Shown here piece by piece: positions 34,661 through 44,093 of a DNA stretch of 64,000 nt. The translations under genes and the position numbers were made by a program. This stretch comes from Desertimonas flava. GTDB taxonomy: Bacteria > Actinomycetota > Acidimicrobiia > Acidimicrobiales > Ilumatobacteraceae. Location of the stretch: NCBI RefSeq assembly GCF_003426815.1, contig NZ_QKYK01000013.1, forward strand, positions 62,001 to 126,000. Direction: 5' to 3'. Numbering within the stretch: position 1 is the first letter of the stretch; every line of letters begins with the position of its first letter. The notes under the pieces were generated by a model. The model was given only the letters and a program-made list of their open reading frames with translations, ran no database searches and was not told where the DNA came from.

Positions 34661-35683
34661 GACCGGCGCTTCGCTTCGGCCGAGGAACCGGCTGGTGTAG
34701 GTGGACAGCGTGCCGATGTAGTTGGCCCGCTCGTAGGCGGCGGGGTCCGGCGTGGCGTCACGCCGCATCGCGCCGCGCATCTGGGACACCGACTCGTAGT
34801 CGTGCTCGGCCATCCACGTGACGAGGTCGTCCTCGATGCGGGCGAGATGACCGGTGCCGTTGCGCAACACGGACGAGGTCGTCATCGCCACGTCGGCACC
34901 GGCCAGGAGGAGCTTGGCGACGTCCTCGCCGGCGTGCACCCCGGTCGACCCGGCGACCGAGATGTGGAGCTGGTCGCGGACGATGGCGATCCAGCGCAGT
35001 GGTAGGCGCAGCTCGCCGGGATTGCTCAGCGCCAGCCGGGGCACGACCTCGAGGGTCTCGATGTCGATGTCGGGGAGGTAGAAGCGGTTGAACATGACGA
35101 CGCCGGCCGCGCCCGCTTCCTGCAGGGCGACGACGAAGTTGGCGACGCTGGTGTAGAAGGGCGAGATCTTCACCGCGACGGGAACCTGCACCTCGCCGGT
35201 CACGTCGGCGACGAGCTCGAGCTGTTCCGACTCCAGCCTCGCTCCCGAGATCGCCGGGTCGGCGGCGATGGCGTAGAGGTTGAGCTCGATCGCCGATGCC
35301 CCGGCGTCCTCGAGCAGGCGGGCGTAGCGCACCCACCCGCCGGGGTTGGTGCCGTTGAGGCTGGCGATCACCGGGACGTCGATCCGCGCCCGCGATGCCT
35401 CGATGTGGGACAGGTAGACGTCGACGGGGTTGCCGACACCGTGGAGCTCGGGAAAGAACGAGGTGGCCTCGGCGAAGCTGTCGGCGTGATCGGCGAAGAG
35501 CCGGTCGAGCTCCGTGGCGTCGTGCTCGATCTCCTCCTCGAAGAGGGACGGCAGGACGACGGCGGCCGCCCCGGCATCGACCAGCTCGGCGAGCCGGTCG
35601 AGGTCGCGGGTGAACGGGCCCGACGAGGCCACGATCGGCGACCGCAGCGGCATGCCGAGGTACTCGGTGCGAAGGTCGGTCAT
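34658..35683 (-). CDS. Dihydroorotate dehydrogenase-like flavoprotein
   Basis: A 341-residue TIM-barrel FMN protein of the class I DHOD-like family that is often found beside pyruvate:ferredoxin oxidoreductases. It has LGMPLRSPIVASSGPFT at the N terminus, AIELNLYAIAADP, VPVAVKISPFYTS, and the phosphate loop VAGSTGVHAGEDVAKLLLAGAD. It starts one base after the nifJ stop, so the two are co-transcribed. It could exchange electrons with ferredoxin reduced by NifJ. A true pyrimidine role is doubtful because the gene is tied to nifJ rather than to pyr genes. Confidence 0.82.
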   Translation of the reverse strand: MTDLRTEYLGMPLRSPIVASSGPFTRDLDRLAELVDAGAAAVVLPSLFEEEIEHDATELDRLFADHADSFAEATSFFPELHGVGNPVDVYLSHIEASRARIDVPVIASLNGTNPGGWVRYARLLEDAGASAIELNLYAIAADPAISGARLESEQLELVADVTGEVQVPVAVKISPFYTSVANFVVALQEAGAAGVVMFNRFYLPDIDIETLEVVPRLALSNPGELRLPLRWIAIVRDQLHISVAGSTGVHAGEDVAKLLLAGADVAMTTSSVLRNGTGHLARIEDDLVTWMAEHDYESVSQMRGAMRRDATPDPAAYERANYIGTLSTYTSRFLGRSEAPV

Positions 35684-35684
35684 G

Positions 35685-38600
35685 TCAGGGTTCCTTCCGT
35701 GTTGGCGGTGTGCCCGAGCCCGGCGCGGTGCGGTGAACCCGGGCGAGCTGCTCGTAGTAGCGGCGTCGTTCGTCGATGTCTCCTTGGGCCAGCGAGAGCA
35801 GGTGGTCCGATCGCTCCGGATCGGTGCGGGCGAGCATGGCGAAGCGGGCTTCGGCGAGGGCGAAGTCGCGCAGCGGGATCGACGGTGCCGCCGAGTCGAG
35901 CTGGAACGGTTCGACCTGTTCGTCGGCAGCCGGCCGGAACCGGTAGAGCGGCCAGTACCCGCTGCGCACGGCGTCGCGCTGGTGGGCCATCGACGTCGCC
36001 ATGTCGATGCCGTGGGCGATGCAGGTGGAGTAGGCGATGATCAGCGACGGCCCGTCCCAGGCGTCGGCCTCCAGCAGCGCCTTGACGGTCTGCACGTCGC
36101 TTCCGCCGAGGGCCACCTGGGCGACGTAGACGTTGCCGTAGCTCCGGGCGATGGCGCCGAGATCCTTCTTGCCGCTGGGCTTGCCGGCCGTGGCGAACTT
36201 GGCGACGGCGCCGCGCGGGGTGGCCTTCGATGCCTGACCGCCCGTGTTGGAGTAGACCTCGGTGTCGAGCACGAGCACGTTGACGTTGCGCCCGCTGGCG
36301 AGCACGTGATCGAGACCGCCGAAGCCGATGTCGTAGGCCCAACCGTCGCCACCGACCAGCCACACGCTCGATCGCACCAGTTCGGCGGCGATCACGCGCA
36401 GGCGAGCGACCCGCGGGTCGCGACGGTCGTCGCCTGCGGCGAGCTCGTCGAGGCGCTCGATCAGCGTGGCCAGGCGGCGGCGCTGGGCGATGACTCCGGC
36501 CTCGTCGGACTGCTCGGTCGCCAGCATCTCGCCGGCGAGCTCGGGCCCGATGGCACCCGCCAGTTCCGTCAACAACCTGCGTGCTTCGCGTTGGTGGTGC
36601 TCCACGCCGAGACGGATGCCGAGGCCGAACTCGGCGTTGTCCTCGAACAGTGAGTTGGCCCACGCCGGGCCGAGCCCTTCGGAGTTGGCCGCCCACGGTG
36701 TCGTCGGCAGGTTTCCGCCGTAGATCGACGAGCAGCCGGTGGCGTTGGCGACCACGAGGCGGTCACCGAACAGTTGCGTGAGGAGCTTGAGGTACGGCGT
36801 CTCGCCGCAACCCGCACACGCCCCGGAGAACTCGAACAGCGGCTCGAGGAGCTGTGACGTCTTCACTGAGTCGGGGGCGACGGCTGCGCGATCGAGCTCG
36901 GGGATGCTCGTGAAGAAGTCCCAACGCTCGCGCTCGACGTCGGCGTGCTCGGCATACGGTGCCATGTTGATCGCCTTGCGCTTGACCTCCGACTTGTCCT
37001 TGGCCGGGCACACCTCGACGCAGATGGAACAGCCGGTGCAGTCGTCGGGGGAGACCTGGATCGTCATCAGGCGGCCCGGAAGGTCCCGGGAGCGGAAGGA
37101 CTTCGACAAGAAGCCGTCGGGCGCGCGGGCGAGATCATCGGGCTCGTAGGCCTTCATCCGGATCACGGCGTGCGGGCAGACGATGGCGCACTTGCCGCAA
37201 TCGATGCACAGATCGGGCTCCCACACCGGGATCAGCTCGGCCAGCTTGCGCTTCTCCCACGCGGCGCTGCCGACGGGGAACGTGCCGTCGACGGGCAGCG
37301 CCGACACCGGCAGCAGGTCGCCTTCGCCGGCGAGGATCCGTGCGGTCACCCGTTGGACGAAGTCGGGCGCATCCGCGGCCACGGCCGGCGAGCGTCGCGG
37401 GCCCTCTCCGGCGGAGTCCGGGACGGTGACCTCGGCCAGCTCGGACAGGGCCCGCTCGACGGCTGCGACGTTGCGTTCGACGACGACGGCGCCGCGACGG
37501 CCATAGGTGGTGGCGATCGAATCCTTGATCGCGGCGATCGCCTCGTCCCGTGGCAGGACGTCGACGAGGGCGAAGAAGCACGGCTGCATGACGGTGTTGA
37601 TCCGCCCGGGCATGCCGAGCTCGCGGGCGATGCGGGCGGCGTCGATGACGAACAGCTTGAGTCCCTTGTCGACGATCTGCGTGCGGACCGTGTCGGGCAG
37701 ATGCGCCCACACGTCGCCGGGACCGTAGGGGGCGTTGAGCAGGAGCGTCGCCCCCGGCTTGGCCACGCCGACCACGTCGACCCGATCGAGGAGGACGAAC
37801 TGGTGGCACGCGACGAAGTCGGCCTGGTCGATGAGGTAGGTCGAGCGGATCGGCCGGTCGCCGAACCGCAGGTGGGAGACCGTCATCGAACCGGACTTCT
37901 TCGAGTCGTACACGAAGTAGCCCTGGGCGTAGCGGCCGCCCTGCGAGCTGATGATGTCGACCGACGCCTTGTTGGCGCCGACCGTGCCGTCGCTGCCGAG
38001 GGCGTAGAACACCGCTGTCGTGGCCCCGTCGTCGATGCGGAACTCCCGGTCGTACGAGAGGCTCGATCCGCTGACGTCGTCGACGATGCCGATCGTGAAG
38101 CGACGCTTCGGAGCGTCGGCGACGAGCTCGTCGAACACCGCCTTGGCCATCGCCGGCGTGAACTCCTTCGACCCCAGTCCGTAGCGCCCGCCGATCACGC
38201 GCGGCAGGGCCGGACGCTCGCTGTCGGCGAGGGCGGTGACGACGTCCTGAAGCAGGGGCTCGCCGACCGAGCCGGGCTCCTTCGTCCGATCGAGGACGGC
38301 GATCGACCGCACCGCAGCGGGGAGGCTGGCCAGGAACGCGTCGACCGGGAAGGGCCGGAACAGCCGGACCGTCAGCAGCCCGACCCGCTCACCGGCGGCG
38401 ACGAGGCGCTCGACCGTCTCACCGACGGCGCCGGCGCCGGATCCCATCACGACCACCACGCGTTCGGCATCGGGCGCGCCCTGGTAGTCGACGAGGTGGT
38501 ACTGCCGGCCGGTTCGGGCCGCCAGCTCGTCGAACACCGTGGCGACGACGCCGGGGACCGCGGCATGGAACGGCGACGCCGCCTCGCGCGCCTGGAAGAA

Positions 38601-39266
38601 CACGTCGGGGTTCTGCGCAGTCCCACGCAGGACCGGAGCGCTCGGGCGCAGCCGGCGGCCCTTGTGCTCGACGATGCGGTCCTCGCCGACGAGGGCGAGC
38701 AGGTCGTCGTCGCCGAGCAGCTCGACGCGGTTCACCTCGTGCGAGGTCCGGAAGCCGTCGAAGAAGTGGAGGAACGGCACACGCGTGCGCAGCGTCGCGG
38801 CGTGGGCGACGAGGGCGAAGTCGTGGGCCTCCTGGACCGAGCTGGCGCAGAGCATCGCCCATCCGGTCGTGCGGGCGGCCATCACGTCGCTGTGATCGCC
38901 GAAGATCGACAGGGCGTGGGTGGCGACGGCCCTGGCCGCGACGTGAATCACCGACGGGGTCAGCTCGCCGGCGATCTTGAACATGTTGGGCAGCATGAGC
39001 AGCAGTCCCTGCGACGCCGTGAACGTCGTCGCAAGGGTTCCGGCCTGCAGCGCACCGTGAAGGGCGCCGGCTGCGCCGGCCTCGGACTGCATCTCGACGA
39101 TCTCGGGGACGCTGCCCCAGACGTTGGCGCGACCAGCGGCGGCCCACTCGTCGGCATGTTCGCCCATCGGCGAACTGGGGGTGATCGGATAGATGGCCGC
39201 GACCTCGGAGAGGGCGTAGCCGACGAGCGCGGCGGCGTGGTTGCCGTCCATACACGCGTTGGACAT
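35685..39266 (-). CDS. nifJ: Pyruvate:ferredoxin (flavodoxin) oxidoreductase
   Basis: A single-chain 1193-residue enzyme converting pyruvate and CoA to acetyl-CoA, CO2 and reduced ferredoxin. Domain order is complete: pyrimidine-binding domain (IYPITPSSPMGEHADEW), transketolase-like and gamma domains (SDGTVGANK, QGGRYAQGYFVYDSKKSG), two 4Fe-4S clusters (CIDCGKCAIVCP and CTGCSICVEVCP), and the TPP domain (CAGCGETPY, VGGDGWAYDIGFGGLDH, NTGGQASK). ATG 39266 has GGGGAGAGGA upstream. The enzyme class is oxygen-sensitive. The divergent neighbour is a hemerythrin, and the promoter carries hypoxia-type boxes. Confidence 0.95.
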   Translation of the reverse strand: MSNACMDGNHAAALVGYALSEVAAIYPITPSSPMGEHADEWAAAGRANVWGSVPEIVEMQSEAGAAGALHGALQAGTLATTFTASQGLLLMLPNMFKIAGELTPSVIHVAARAVATHALSIFGDHSDVMAARTTGWAMLCASSVQEAHDFALVAHAATLRTRVPFLHFFDGFRTSHEVNRVELLGDDDLLALVGEDRIVEHKGRRLRPSAPVLRGTAQNPDVFFQAREAASPFHAAVPGVVATVFDELAARTGRQYHLVDYQGAPDAERVVVVMGSGAGAVGETVERLVAAGERVGLLTVRLFRPFPVDAFLASLPAAVRSIAVLDRTKEPGSVGEPLLQDVVTALADSERPALPRVIGGRYGLGSKEFTPAMAKAVFDELVADAPKRRFTIGIVDDVSGSSLSYDREFRIDDGATTAVFYALGSDGTVGANKASVDIISSQGGRYAQGYFVYDSKKSGSMTVSHLRFGDRPIRSTYLIDQADFVACHQFVLLDRVDVVGVAKPGATLLLNAPYGPGDVWAHLPDTVRTQIVDKGLKLFVIDAARIARELGMPGRINTVMQPCFFALVDVLPRDEAIAAIKDSIATTYGRRGAVVVERNVAAVERALSELAEVTVPDSAGEGPRRSPAVAADAPDFVQRVTARILAGEGDLLPVSALPVDGTFPVGSAAWEKRKLAELIPVWEPDLCIDCGKCAIVCPHAVIRMKAYEPDDLARAPDGFLSKSFRSRDLPGRLMTIQVSPDDCTGCSICVEVCPAKDKSEVKRKAINMAPYAEHADVERERWDFFTSIPELDRAAVAPDSVKTSQLLEPLFEFSGACAGCGETPYLKLLTQLFGDRLVVANATGCSSIYGGNLPTTPWAANSEGLGPAWANSLFEDNAEFGLGIRLGVEHHQREARRLLTELAGAIGPELAGEMLATEQSDEAGVIAQRRRLATLIERLDELAAGDDRRDPRVARLRVIAAELVRSSVWLVGGDGWAYDIGFGGLDHVLASGRNVNVLVLDTEVYSNTGGQASKATPRGAVAKFATAGKPSGKKDLGAIARSYGNVYVAQVALGGSDVQTVKALLEADAWDGPSLIIAYSTCIAHGIDMATSMAHQRDAVRSGYWPLYRFRPAADEQVEPFQLDSAAPSIPLRDFALAEARFAMLARTDPERSDHLLSLAQGDIDERRRYYEQLARVHRTAPGSGTPPTRKEP

Positions 39267-39302
39267 ATCGTCATCCTCTCCCCACGGGCCATCGGGGCCA
39301 AT

Positions 39303-39345
39303 GGACCAAGGTCCCGGCGGGCGGCACCTTTCGGACCTAAGTCCC
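39303..39345. promoter_or_regulatory. Two DosR/DevR-like palindromes between nifJ and hemerythrin
   Basis: GGACCAAGGTCCC (39303-39315) and GGACCTAAGTCCC (39333-39345) share the layout GGAC-N4-GTCCC, centred 30 bases apart. On the minus strand the second reads GGGACTTAGGTCCGAA. The known DosR/DevR consensus is TTSGGGACTWWAGTCCCSAA. The pair lies 36-37 bases from each start codon, placed to act on both genes. By eye the second box matches about 14 of 20 positions. Regulation by a DosR-type response regulator is inference. Confidence 0.55.
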
Positions 39346-39380
39346 TGGCGTCGCCGGGCAAGCGAGCCGATGCTGGGGGC

Positions 39381-39806
39381 ATGTCGGACTACAGCGACCA
39401 CGGCTCCCACGTCGAGCTCGACGCTCTCGAGGATGAGCACGAGCAACTCCGAGCCGCCCTCCGGGCGCTCCTCGAGTCCGCCGACCCGGCCGTCGACGAT
39501 CTCCTCGACGCGCTCGGCCGCCTCCTCGATCGCCACACCCGGCGCGAGGAGTCCGGCGTGTTCGCCGAGCTCCGCAGCATCGAGGTCCCCGCCCAGTACG
39601 TCGCCCTCCTCGAGCACCACCACCACGACATCGAGGATGCGCTCGAGGCGGCCCGCCGGGATCACGCACAGGTCACCGAGCTCGCCCGCCGGATCGAGGC
39701 CCATCTGACCATCGAGGAGAACGACATGTTCCATGTCGCCCACCAGCTGCTCTCGCCTGCCAACTGGGACGCGATCGACCGGAACGTGGCGGCCGCGATC
39801 GGCTGA
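39381..39806 (+). CDS. Hemerythrin/HHE domain protein
   Basis: A 141-residue four-helix di-iron protein. Candidate ligands fall at the expected places: H20 (LEDEHEQLR), H52 and E56 or E57 (DRHTRREESG), H79-H82 (LEHHHHDIE), H108 and E112 or E113 (EAHLTIEEND). It would bind or sense O2 or NO, or detoxify iron. It faces nifJ across a 114-base promoter with two DosR-like boxes, suggesting co-regulation under low oxygen. GATGCT six bases before the ATG resembles a weak leaderless -10. Confidence 0.85.
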   Translation: MSDYSDHGSHVELDALEDEHEQLRAALRALLESADPAVDDLLDALGRLLDRHTRREESGVFAELRSIEVPAQYVALLEHHHHDIEDALEAARRDHAQVTELARRIEAHLTIEENDMFHVAHQLLSPANWDAIDRNVAAAIG

Positions 39807-39812
39807 GCCGGG

Positions 39813-40859
39813 TCAGCGAACGGCGAGCGCGGCGAGAACCGCGGAGGCGCCGACCGACCGATCGTCCGTCGCCGCCCGGCCCGCCACCTGGCCGCCCAGC
39901 ATCGCCGTGGCGGCCAGTTCGATCGACGTCTGCAGCTCGCGCAGGTTGCGCGGCGGCGGGAAGTACTCGTCCTCGTCGGTGACCGACACCGTCTCCACGC
40001 CCTCGACCGGGTCGAGACGAGCGATGACCGCTTCGACCACCTCGTTGGGCGCCGATGCGCCTGCCGTCACGCCGACGACGAGTCCGGGACGCGTCAGCTC
40101 GTCGGGCAGCTCGTCGGCGGTGTTGATCCGGGCGACCTCGTTGCACCCTGCCTCGTGGGCGAGCTTCTCGAGGGCTCGGGTGTTGGACGAATTCGCCGAG
40201 CCGACGACCACGATGGCATCGCACCGCTCGGCGAGCGCCATCAGGGCAGCCTGGCGGTTGGTCGTGGCGAAGCAGAGGTCGCTGCGGCCCGGGGTCCAGG
40301 CGTCGGGGAAGCGGCGCTTGACGGCGACGGCGACGTCGTTCCAGTCCCGGTGCGACAGCGTGGTCTGGGCGAGGAGGGCGACCGGCTGATCGAACTCGTC
40401 GAGGGCATCGACCTCCGCTACGGTCTCGACGCGGCTGATGGCGTCGGGCGCGACCGCCATTGTGCCGACGGCCTCCTCGTGGCCGGCGTGGCCGACGTAG
40501 ACGATCCGATAGCCCTTGCCCGAGCGGACTCGCACCTCGTGGTGGACCTTGGTGACGAGTGGGCACACCGAGTCGACCACGTAGCTGCCGCGAGCCCGGG
40601 CCTCGGCGACGACCTCGGGGGCCGAGCCGTGGGCGGACAACATGATCGGATGGCCGGCCGGCACCTCGGCGATTTCGTCGACGAACACGACGCCCTGGCG
40701 CTTGAAGCGTTCGACGATCAGACGGTTGTGGACGATCTCGTGGTAGCAGTACACGGGCGGTGGGAACGAGCGCACCATCCACGCCAGCGCCTTGATCGCC
40801 ATCTCGACGCCCGCGCAGAATCCTCGCGGTTCCGCAAGCAGCACACGTCGAACACTCAC
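39813..40859 (-). CDS. ispH: 4-hydroxy-3-methylbut-2-enyl diphosphate reductase
   Basis: Last enzyme of the MEP isoprenoid pathway, a 4Fe-4S protein making IPP and DMAPP from HMBPP. The three cluster cysteines are visible in LAEPRGFCAGVEMAI, VVDSVCPLVTKVH and SDLCFATTNRQ. HEIVHN, SAHGSAP and the VVGSANSSNT-type substrate segments are intact. At 348 residues it is slightly long at the C terminus. GTG 40859 follows TAGCGT by eight bases. It converges with the hemerythrin gene, six bases from its stop. Confidence 0.95.
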   Translation of the reverse strand: MSVRRVLLAEPRGFCAGVEMAIKALAWMVRSFPPPVYCYHEIVHNRLIVERFKRQGVVFVDEIAEVPAGHPIMLSAHGSAPEVVAEARARGSYVVDSVCPLVTKVHHEVRVRSGKGYRIVYVGHAGHEEAVGTMAVAPDAISRVETVAEVDALDEFDQPVALLAQTTLSHRDWNDVAVAVKRRFPDAWTPGRSDLCFATTNRQAALMALAERCDAIVVVGSANSSNTRALEKLAHEAGCNEVARINTADELPDELTRPGLVVGVTAGASAPNEVVEAVIARLDPVEGVETVSVTDEDEYFPPPRNLRELQTSIELAATAMLGGQVAGRAATDDRSVGASAVLAALAVR

Positions 40860-40867
40860 CGGTGCTC

Positions 40868-40873
40868 ACGCTA
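40868..40873 (-). promoter_or_regulatory. TAGCGT -10 box, leaderless ispH start
   Basis: TAGCGT on the minus strand, eight bases before GTG 40859. Confidence 0.45.
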
Positions 40874-41049
40874 TCGACGCGCGGCCGGGGGCCATGATTC
40901 CCTGACCCTGACGCCCGGTCCTTCCGGGATCGACTGGGCCCGGTGCGGAGCGCCGGTCGGGCGCATGACGCGTGCGGTGACCAATGACACGCCTGTCGTG
41001 GCTCGCCCAGAACCGACGCGACGTGCTGCCGGTACCCTGGAGCAGCCCT

Positions 41050-42474
41050 ATGAGCGCTCCCGTCGTCGTGTCCGTGGCGCCCGGGTCGCCGGCCGAACAG
41101 GCCGGACTCCTTCCCGGTGACGCCGTCGTGCGCGTCAACGGGCGCGTCCCGCGGGACGTGATCGAGTGGCGCCTGTGGTCCGACGAACCCGACGTCGACC
41201 TCGTGGTGTCGCGCGGCGGCACCCAGTTCGACGTCGAGATCACCAAGTCGGCAGGCGTCCCGCTCGGCGCCGAGGTCTCCAGCGCCCTGTTCGACCGGAT
41301 CCGCACGTGCGACAACCACTGCGAGTTCTGCTTCATCTACCAGCTGCCCAAGGGCCTGCGCCGCAGCCTGTACCTGAAGGACGACGACTACCGGCTGAGC
41401 TTCCTGTACGGGAACTTCACCACGCTCACCCGCTTCACCGAGGCCGATCTCGAGCGTGTCATCACCGAAGGCCTGTCGCCGCTCCACGTGAGCATTCACG
41501 CCACCGATCCCGATCGGCGGGCCGACATGCTGCGCAACCGGCGTGGCGCGACCAGCCTGCGGTGGCTGCGCGCCCTGCTCGACCACGGCATCGACGTGCG
41601 TGGCCAGATCGTCGTCTGCCCGGGGGTGAACGACGGCGCCGTGCTCGACGCCACCTTGGCCGGAATCCTCGACGAGTATCCCGAACTGACCACGGTGGCG
41701 GTCGTCCCGCTCGGCGTGTCGAGGTTCAATCCCGAAGCGGCGATGCGTCCTCACACCGTCGCCGAGGCCCGGGCCGTGGTCGCCGCCGTCGAGGATTGGC
41801 AGGACGTCTACCAGGTCGCCCTCGGTCGCCGGCTCGTGTTCGCCGCCGACGAGTACTACCTGATGGCCGAGCTGCCCTTCCCCGCTGCCGAACGCTACGA
41901 CGGCTTCCCGATGCACGAGGACGGCATCGGCATGGCGCGAACGTTCGAGCAGGAGTTCCTGGGGCTCGCCGAGGACGTCACCGGTGTGCGCCGCGGCTTC
42001 TTCGCCGCGGTGGACGGGCGCGAGAACCGCGCCGTCGCCCACCCGCCCAACCCGACCGACTACCGGACGCCGTGCGCCGGCTCGTCCGCCGGCGAGACCG
42101 CCGCCGTGCGGATCGCACCTCGCCGCGACGCCCCCGTCGGGATCCTCACCGGGCCCCTCGGTGCCGCCGTCCTCGGGCCGCTCGTCGCCACGCTCGGTCG
42201 CTCCGACGTGCGGGTCATCCCCGTCGCCAACGACTTCTTCGGCGGCAACACAGGGGTGTCGGGACTGATGGTCGGCGCCGATCTGGCTCGCACGCTCGCC
42301 GCCGAGCCGGCGGGCCACCGCTACCTGTTGCCCGACGTCTGCCTGTCCGACGACGGCCGCTTTCTCGACGGTCTGTCCGTCCACGACCTGCCGCGGCCGG
42401 TCGAGGTCGTCGCCACCGACGGCCACGCCCTGCGCCGCTCCCTCACCGCCCGCATCCCGGAGGCCGTCTCATGA
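41050..42474 (+). CDS. PDZ/radical-SAM-like DUF512 protein
   Basis: A 474-residue conserved protein usually found next to der. An N-terminal PDZ-like domain (VAPGSPAEQAGLLPGDAVVRV) leads into a radical-SAM-type barrel with the cluster motif CDNHCEFCF (C-x3-C-x2-C), YLKDDDYRLSFLYGNF and LSPLHVSIHATDPD. The C-terminal DUF512 part ends near FFGGNTGVSGLMVG. Its biochemical role is not established in the family. ATG 41050 is chosen; upstream in-frame sequence lacks PDZ homology. Its stop overlaps the der ATG (ATGA), so the pair is coupled and a ribosome-related role is often assumed. Confidence 0.85.
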   Translation: MSAPVVVSVAPGSPAEQAGLLPGDAVVRVNGRVPRDVIEWRLWSDEPDVDLVVSRGGTQFDVEITKSAGVPLGAEVSSALFDRIRTCDNHCEFCFIYQLPKGLRRSLYLKDDDYRLSFLYGNFTTLTRFTEADLERVITEGLSPLHVSIHATDPDRRADMLRNRRGATSLRWLRALLDHGIDVRGQIVVCPGVNDGAVLDATLAGILDEYPELTTVAVVPLGVSRFNPEAAMRPHTVAEARAVVAAVEDWQDVYQVALGRRLVFAADEYYLMAELPFPAAERYDGFPMHEDGIGMARTFEQEFLGLAEDVTGVRRGFFAAVDGRENRAVAHPPNPTDYRTPCAGSSAGETAAVRIAPRRDAPVGILTGPLGAAVLGPLVATLGRSDVRVIPVANDFFGGNTGVSGLMVGADLARTLAAEPAGHRYLLPDVCLSDDGRFLDGLSVHDLPRPVEVVATDGHALRRSLTARIPEAVS

Positions 42475-43856
42475 GTCAGCAAGCCCAGCGCAAGGCTCGA
42501 CGAGCCGACGCCGAGCGCGAGCTCCCCGTCGTCGCCGTCGTCGGCCGCCCCAACGTCGGCAAGTCGACGTTGTTCAACCGCATCATCGGCGAGCAGGCGG
42601 CGATCGTCGAGGACCGCCCCGGCGTCACCCGCGACCGCAAGATGCTCGAGGCCGAGTGGCTCGGCGTGCGCTTCAACCTCGTCGACACCGGTGGATGGAT
42701 GCCATCCGGGAGCGACCTCGACACCAAGGTGTCGCGCCAGGTCGAAGAGGCCGTGCGGGGTGCCGACGTGGTGTTGTTCGTGGTCGACGCCTCGGTCGGC
42801 ATGACCGACGACGACGAGGCGATCGCCGGATGGCTGCGTCAGGGCGACCACCGCGTGCTCGTCGTGGCGAACAAGTGCGACAACGACCGCCGCGAGGACG
42901 AGCGCTGGGAGTTCATGGCGCTCGGACTCGGCGAGCCGATCCCGGTGAGCGCCCTGCACGGGCGGCGTGCCGGCGACCTGCTCGACATCGTCATCGCCGA
43001 CTTCCCCGATGCCGACGAGGCGGCCGAGCACACCGGCGAGGTCGACGGCGTCGACGTGGACGGCGACGCGGTCGCTCCGGCCGATGCGCCACGCGTGGCA
43101 ATCGTCGGCCGCCCCAACGTCGGCAAGTCGACGCTGTTCAACCGGCTCGTCGGCGAGGACCGCTCGGTGGTCCACGACATGGCCGGGACCACACGTGACG
43201 CCATCGACACGGTGGTCGACACTCCCGACGGTCCCTTGGTGTACGTGGACACCGCAGGCATGCGCCGCCGCTCGCGCATCGACGACTCGGCCGAGTACTA
43301 CTCGCTGGTGCGGGCGCTGCGGGCGATCGACGACGCCGACATCGCCCTGCTCGTCATCGACGCCACCGAGGGCGTGACCGGCCAGGATCAACGCCTCGCC
43401 GAGCGGGTGGACGCTGCCGGTTGCCCGATCCTGATCATCCTGAACAAGTGGGAGCTGATCACCGACCCCGAGGAGCGGCTCGACCGTCTCGCCGACCTGT
43501 CCCGCAAGCTGGCGTTCGTCGGCGACGCCCCGGTGCTCAAGGTGTCGGCGCTCACCGGTCGCGGCGTCCATCGCCTGCGTCCGGTCCTCCAGGAAGCCAT
43601 CGCCCAGTACCACCGACGCGTCCCAACCCGTGACGTCAACAAGGTGCTGGCCGACGCCCAGCAGCGCCAGCCGGCCGGCGGGGGAGCGAAGGTGCTCTAC
43701 GCAGTGCAGGGGGCCAACGACCCGCCCACGTTCACGCTGTTCGTCAACCGCGAGCTGCCGCAGCATTATCTGCGCTACCTGGAGCGCTCGATCCGCGAGG
43801 CGTTCGAGTTCGGCTCCACACCCATCAAGCTGCGGGTGCGCAAGCGCACGAGCTGA
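42471..43856 (+). CDS. der: Ribosome biogenesis GTPase Der (EngA)
   Basis: A double-GTPase of 461 residues needed for 50S subunit maturation. Two G domains are seen: first G1 VVGRPNVGKSTLFN (about residue 24) with G3 VDTGGW and G4 NKCD; second G1 IVGRPNVGKSTLFN with G2 AGTTRDAID, G3 VDTAGMRRR and G4 NKWE. A KH-like C-terminal domain ends at STPIKLRVRKR. An acidic linker (DADEAAEHTGEVDGVDVDGD) separates the G domains. The ATG overlaps the DUF512 stop by four bases. Confidence 0.96.
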   Translation: MSQQAQRKARRADAERELPVVAVVGRPNVGKSTLFNRIIGEQAAIVEDRPGVTRDRKMLEAEWLGVRFNLVDTGGWMPSGSDLDTKVSRQVEEAVRGADVVLFVVDASVGMTDDDEAIAGWLRQGDHRVLVVANKCDNDRREDERWEFMALGLGEPIPVSALHGRRAGDLLDIVIADFPDADEAAEHTGEVDGVDVDGDAVAPADAPRVAIVGRPNVGKSTLFNRLVGEDRSVVHDMAGTTRDAIDTVVDTPDGPLVYVDTAGMRRRSRIDDSAEYYSLVRALRAIDDADIALLVIDATEGVTGQDQRLAERVDAAGCPILIILNKWELITDPEERLDRLADLSRKLAFVGDAPVLKVSALTGRGVHRLRPVLQEAIAQYHRRVPTRDVNKVLADAQQRQPAGGGAKVLYAVQGANDPPTFTLFVNRELPQHYLRYLERSIREAFEFGSTPIKLRVRKRTS

Positions 43857-43859
43857 TCG

Positions 43860-44093
43860 ATGCCGTACTGCGACGACTGCGACAAGTACTGGACGCCGAA
43901 CTCGATGAACGAGGACGGCACCTGCCCGCGCTGTGGTGCCGACCTCGAGGCCCACACGGCGCCGGTGACCACCGCCGAAGGCGCAACGGACGACGACGAG
44001 GGTGTGCCTTGGCACTTCAAGCTGATGATCGTCGCCTTGGTCGTGTACCTCGGCTACCGCTTCGTGGAGATCGGGATCAAGATCTTCACGTGA
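43860..44093 (+). CDS. Zinc-ribbon, single-helix membrane protein
   Basis: A 77-residue protein with an N-terminal zinc ribbon (YCDDCDKYW and CPRCGADL, two CxxC pairs), an acidic middle (GATDDDEG) and one C-terminal membrane helix (FKLMIVALVVYLGYRFVEIG). It begins three bases after the der stop and probably belongs to the same transcript. No function is known to me. The order, soluble zinc ribbon then membrane anchor, suggests a small adaptor. Confidence 0.7.
   Translation: MPYCDDCDKYWTPNSMNEDGTCPRCGADLEAHTAPVTTAEGATDDDEGVPWHFKLMIVALVVYLGYRFVEIGIKIFT

Noticed and set aside
36945-39380. Long plus-strand open frame running through nifJ into the hemerythrin gene
   Set aside because: Only the last 141 codons (from 39381) encode a recognisable protein; the rest is antisense to nifJ.
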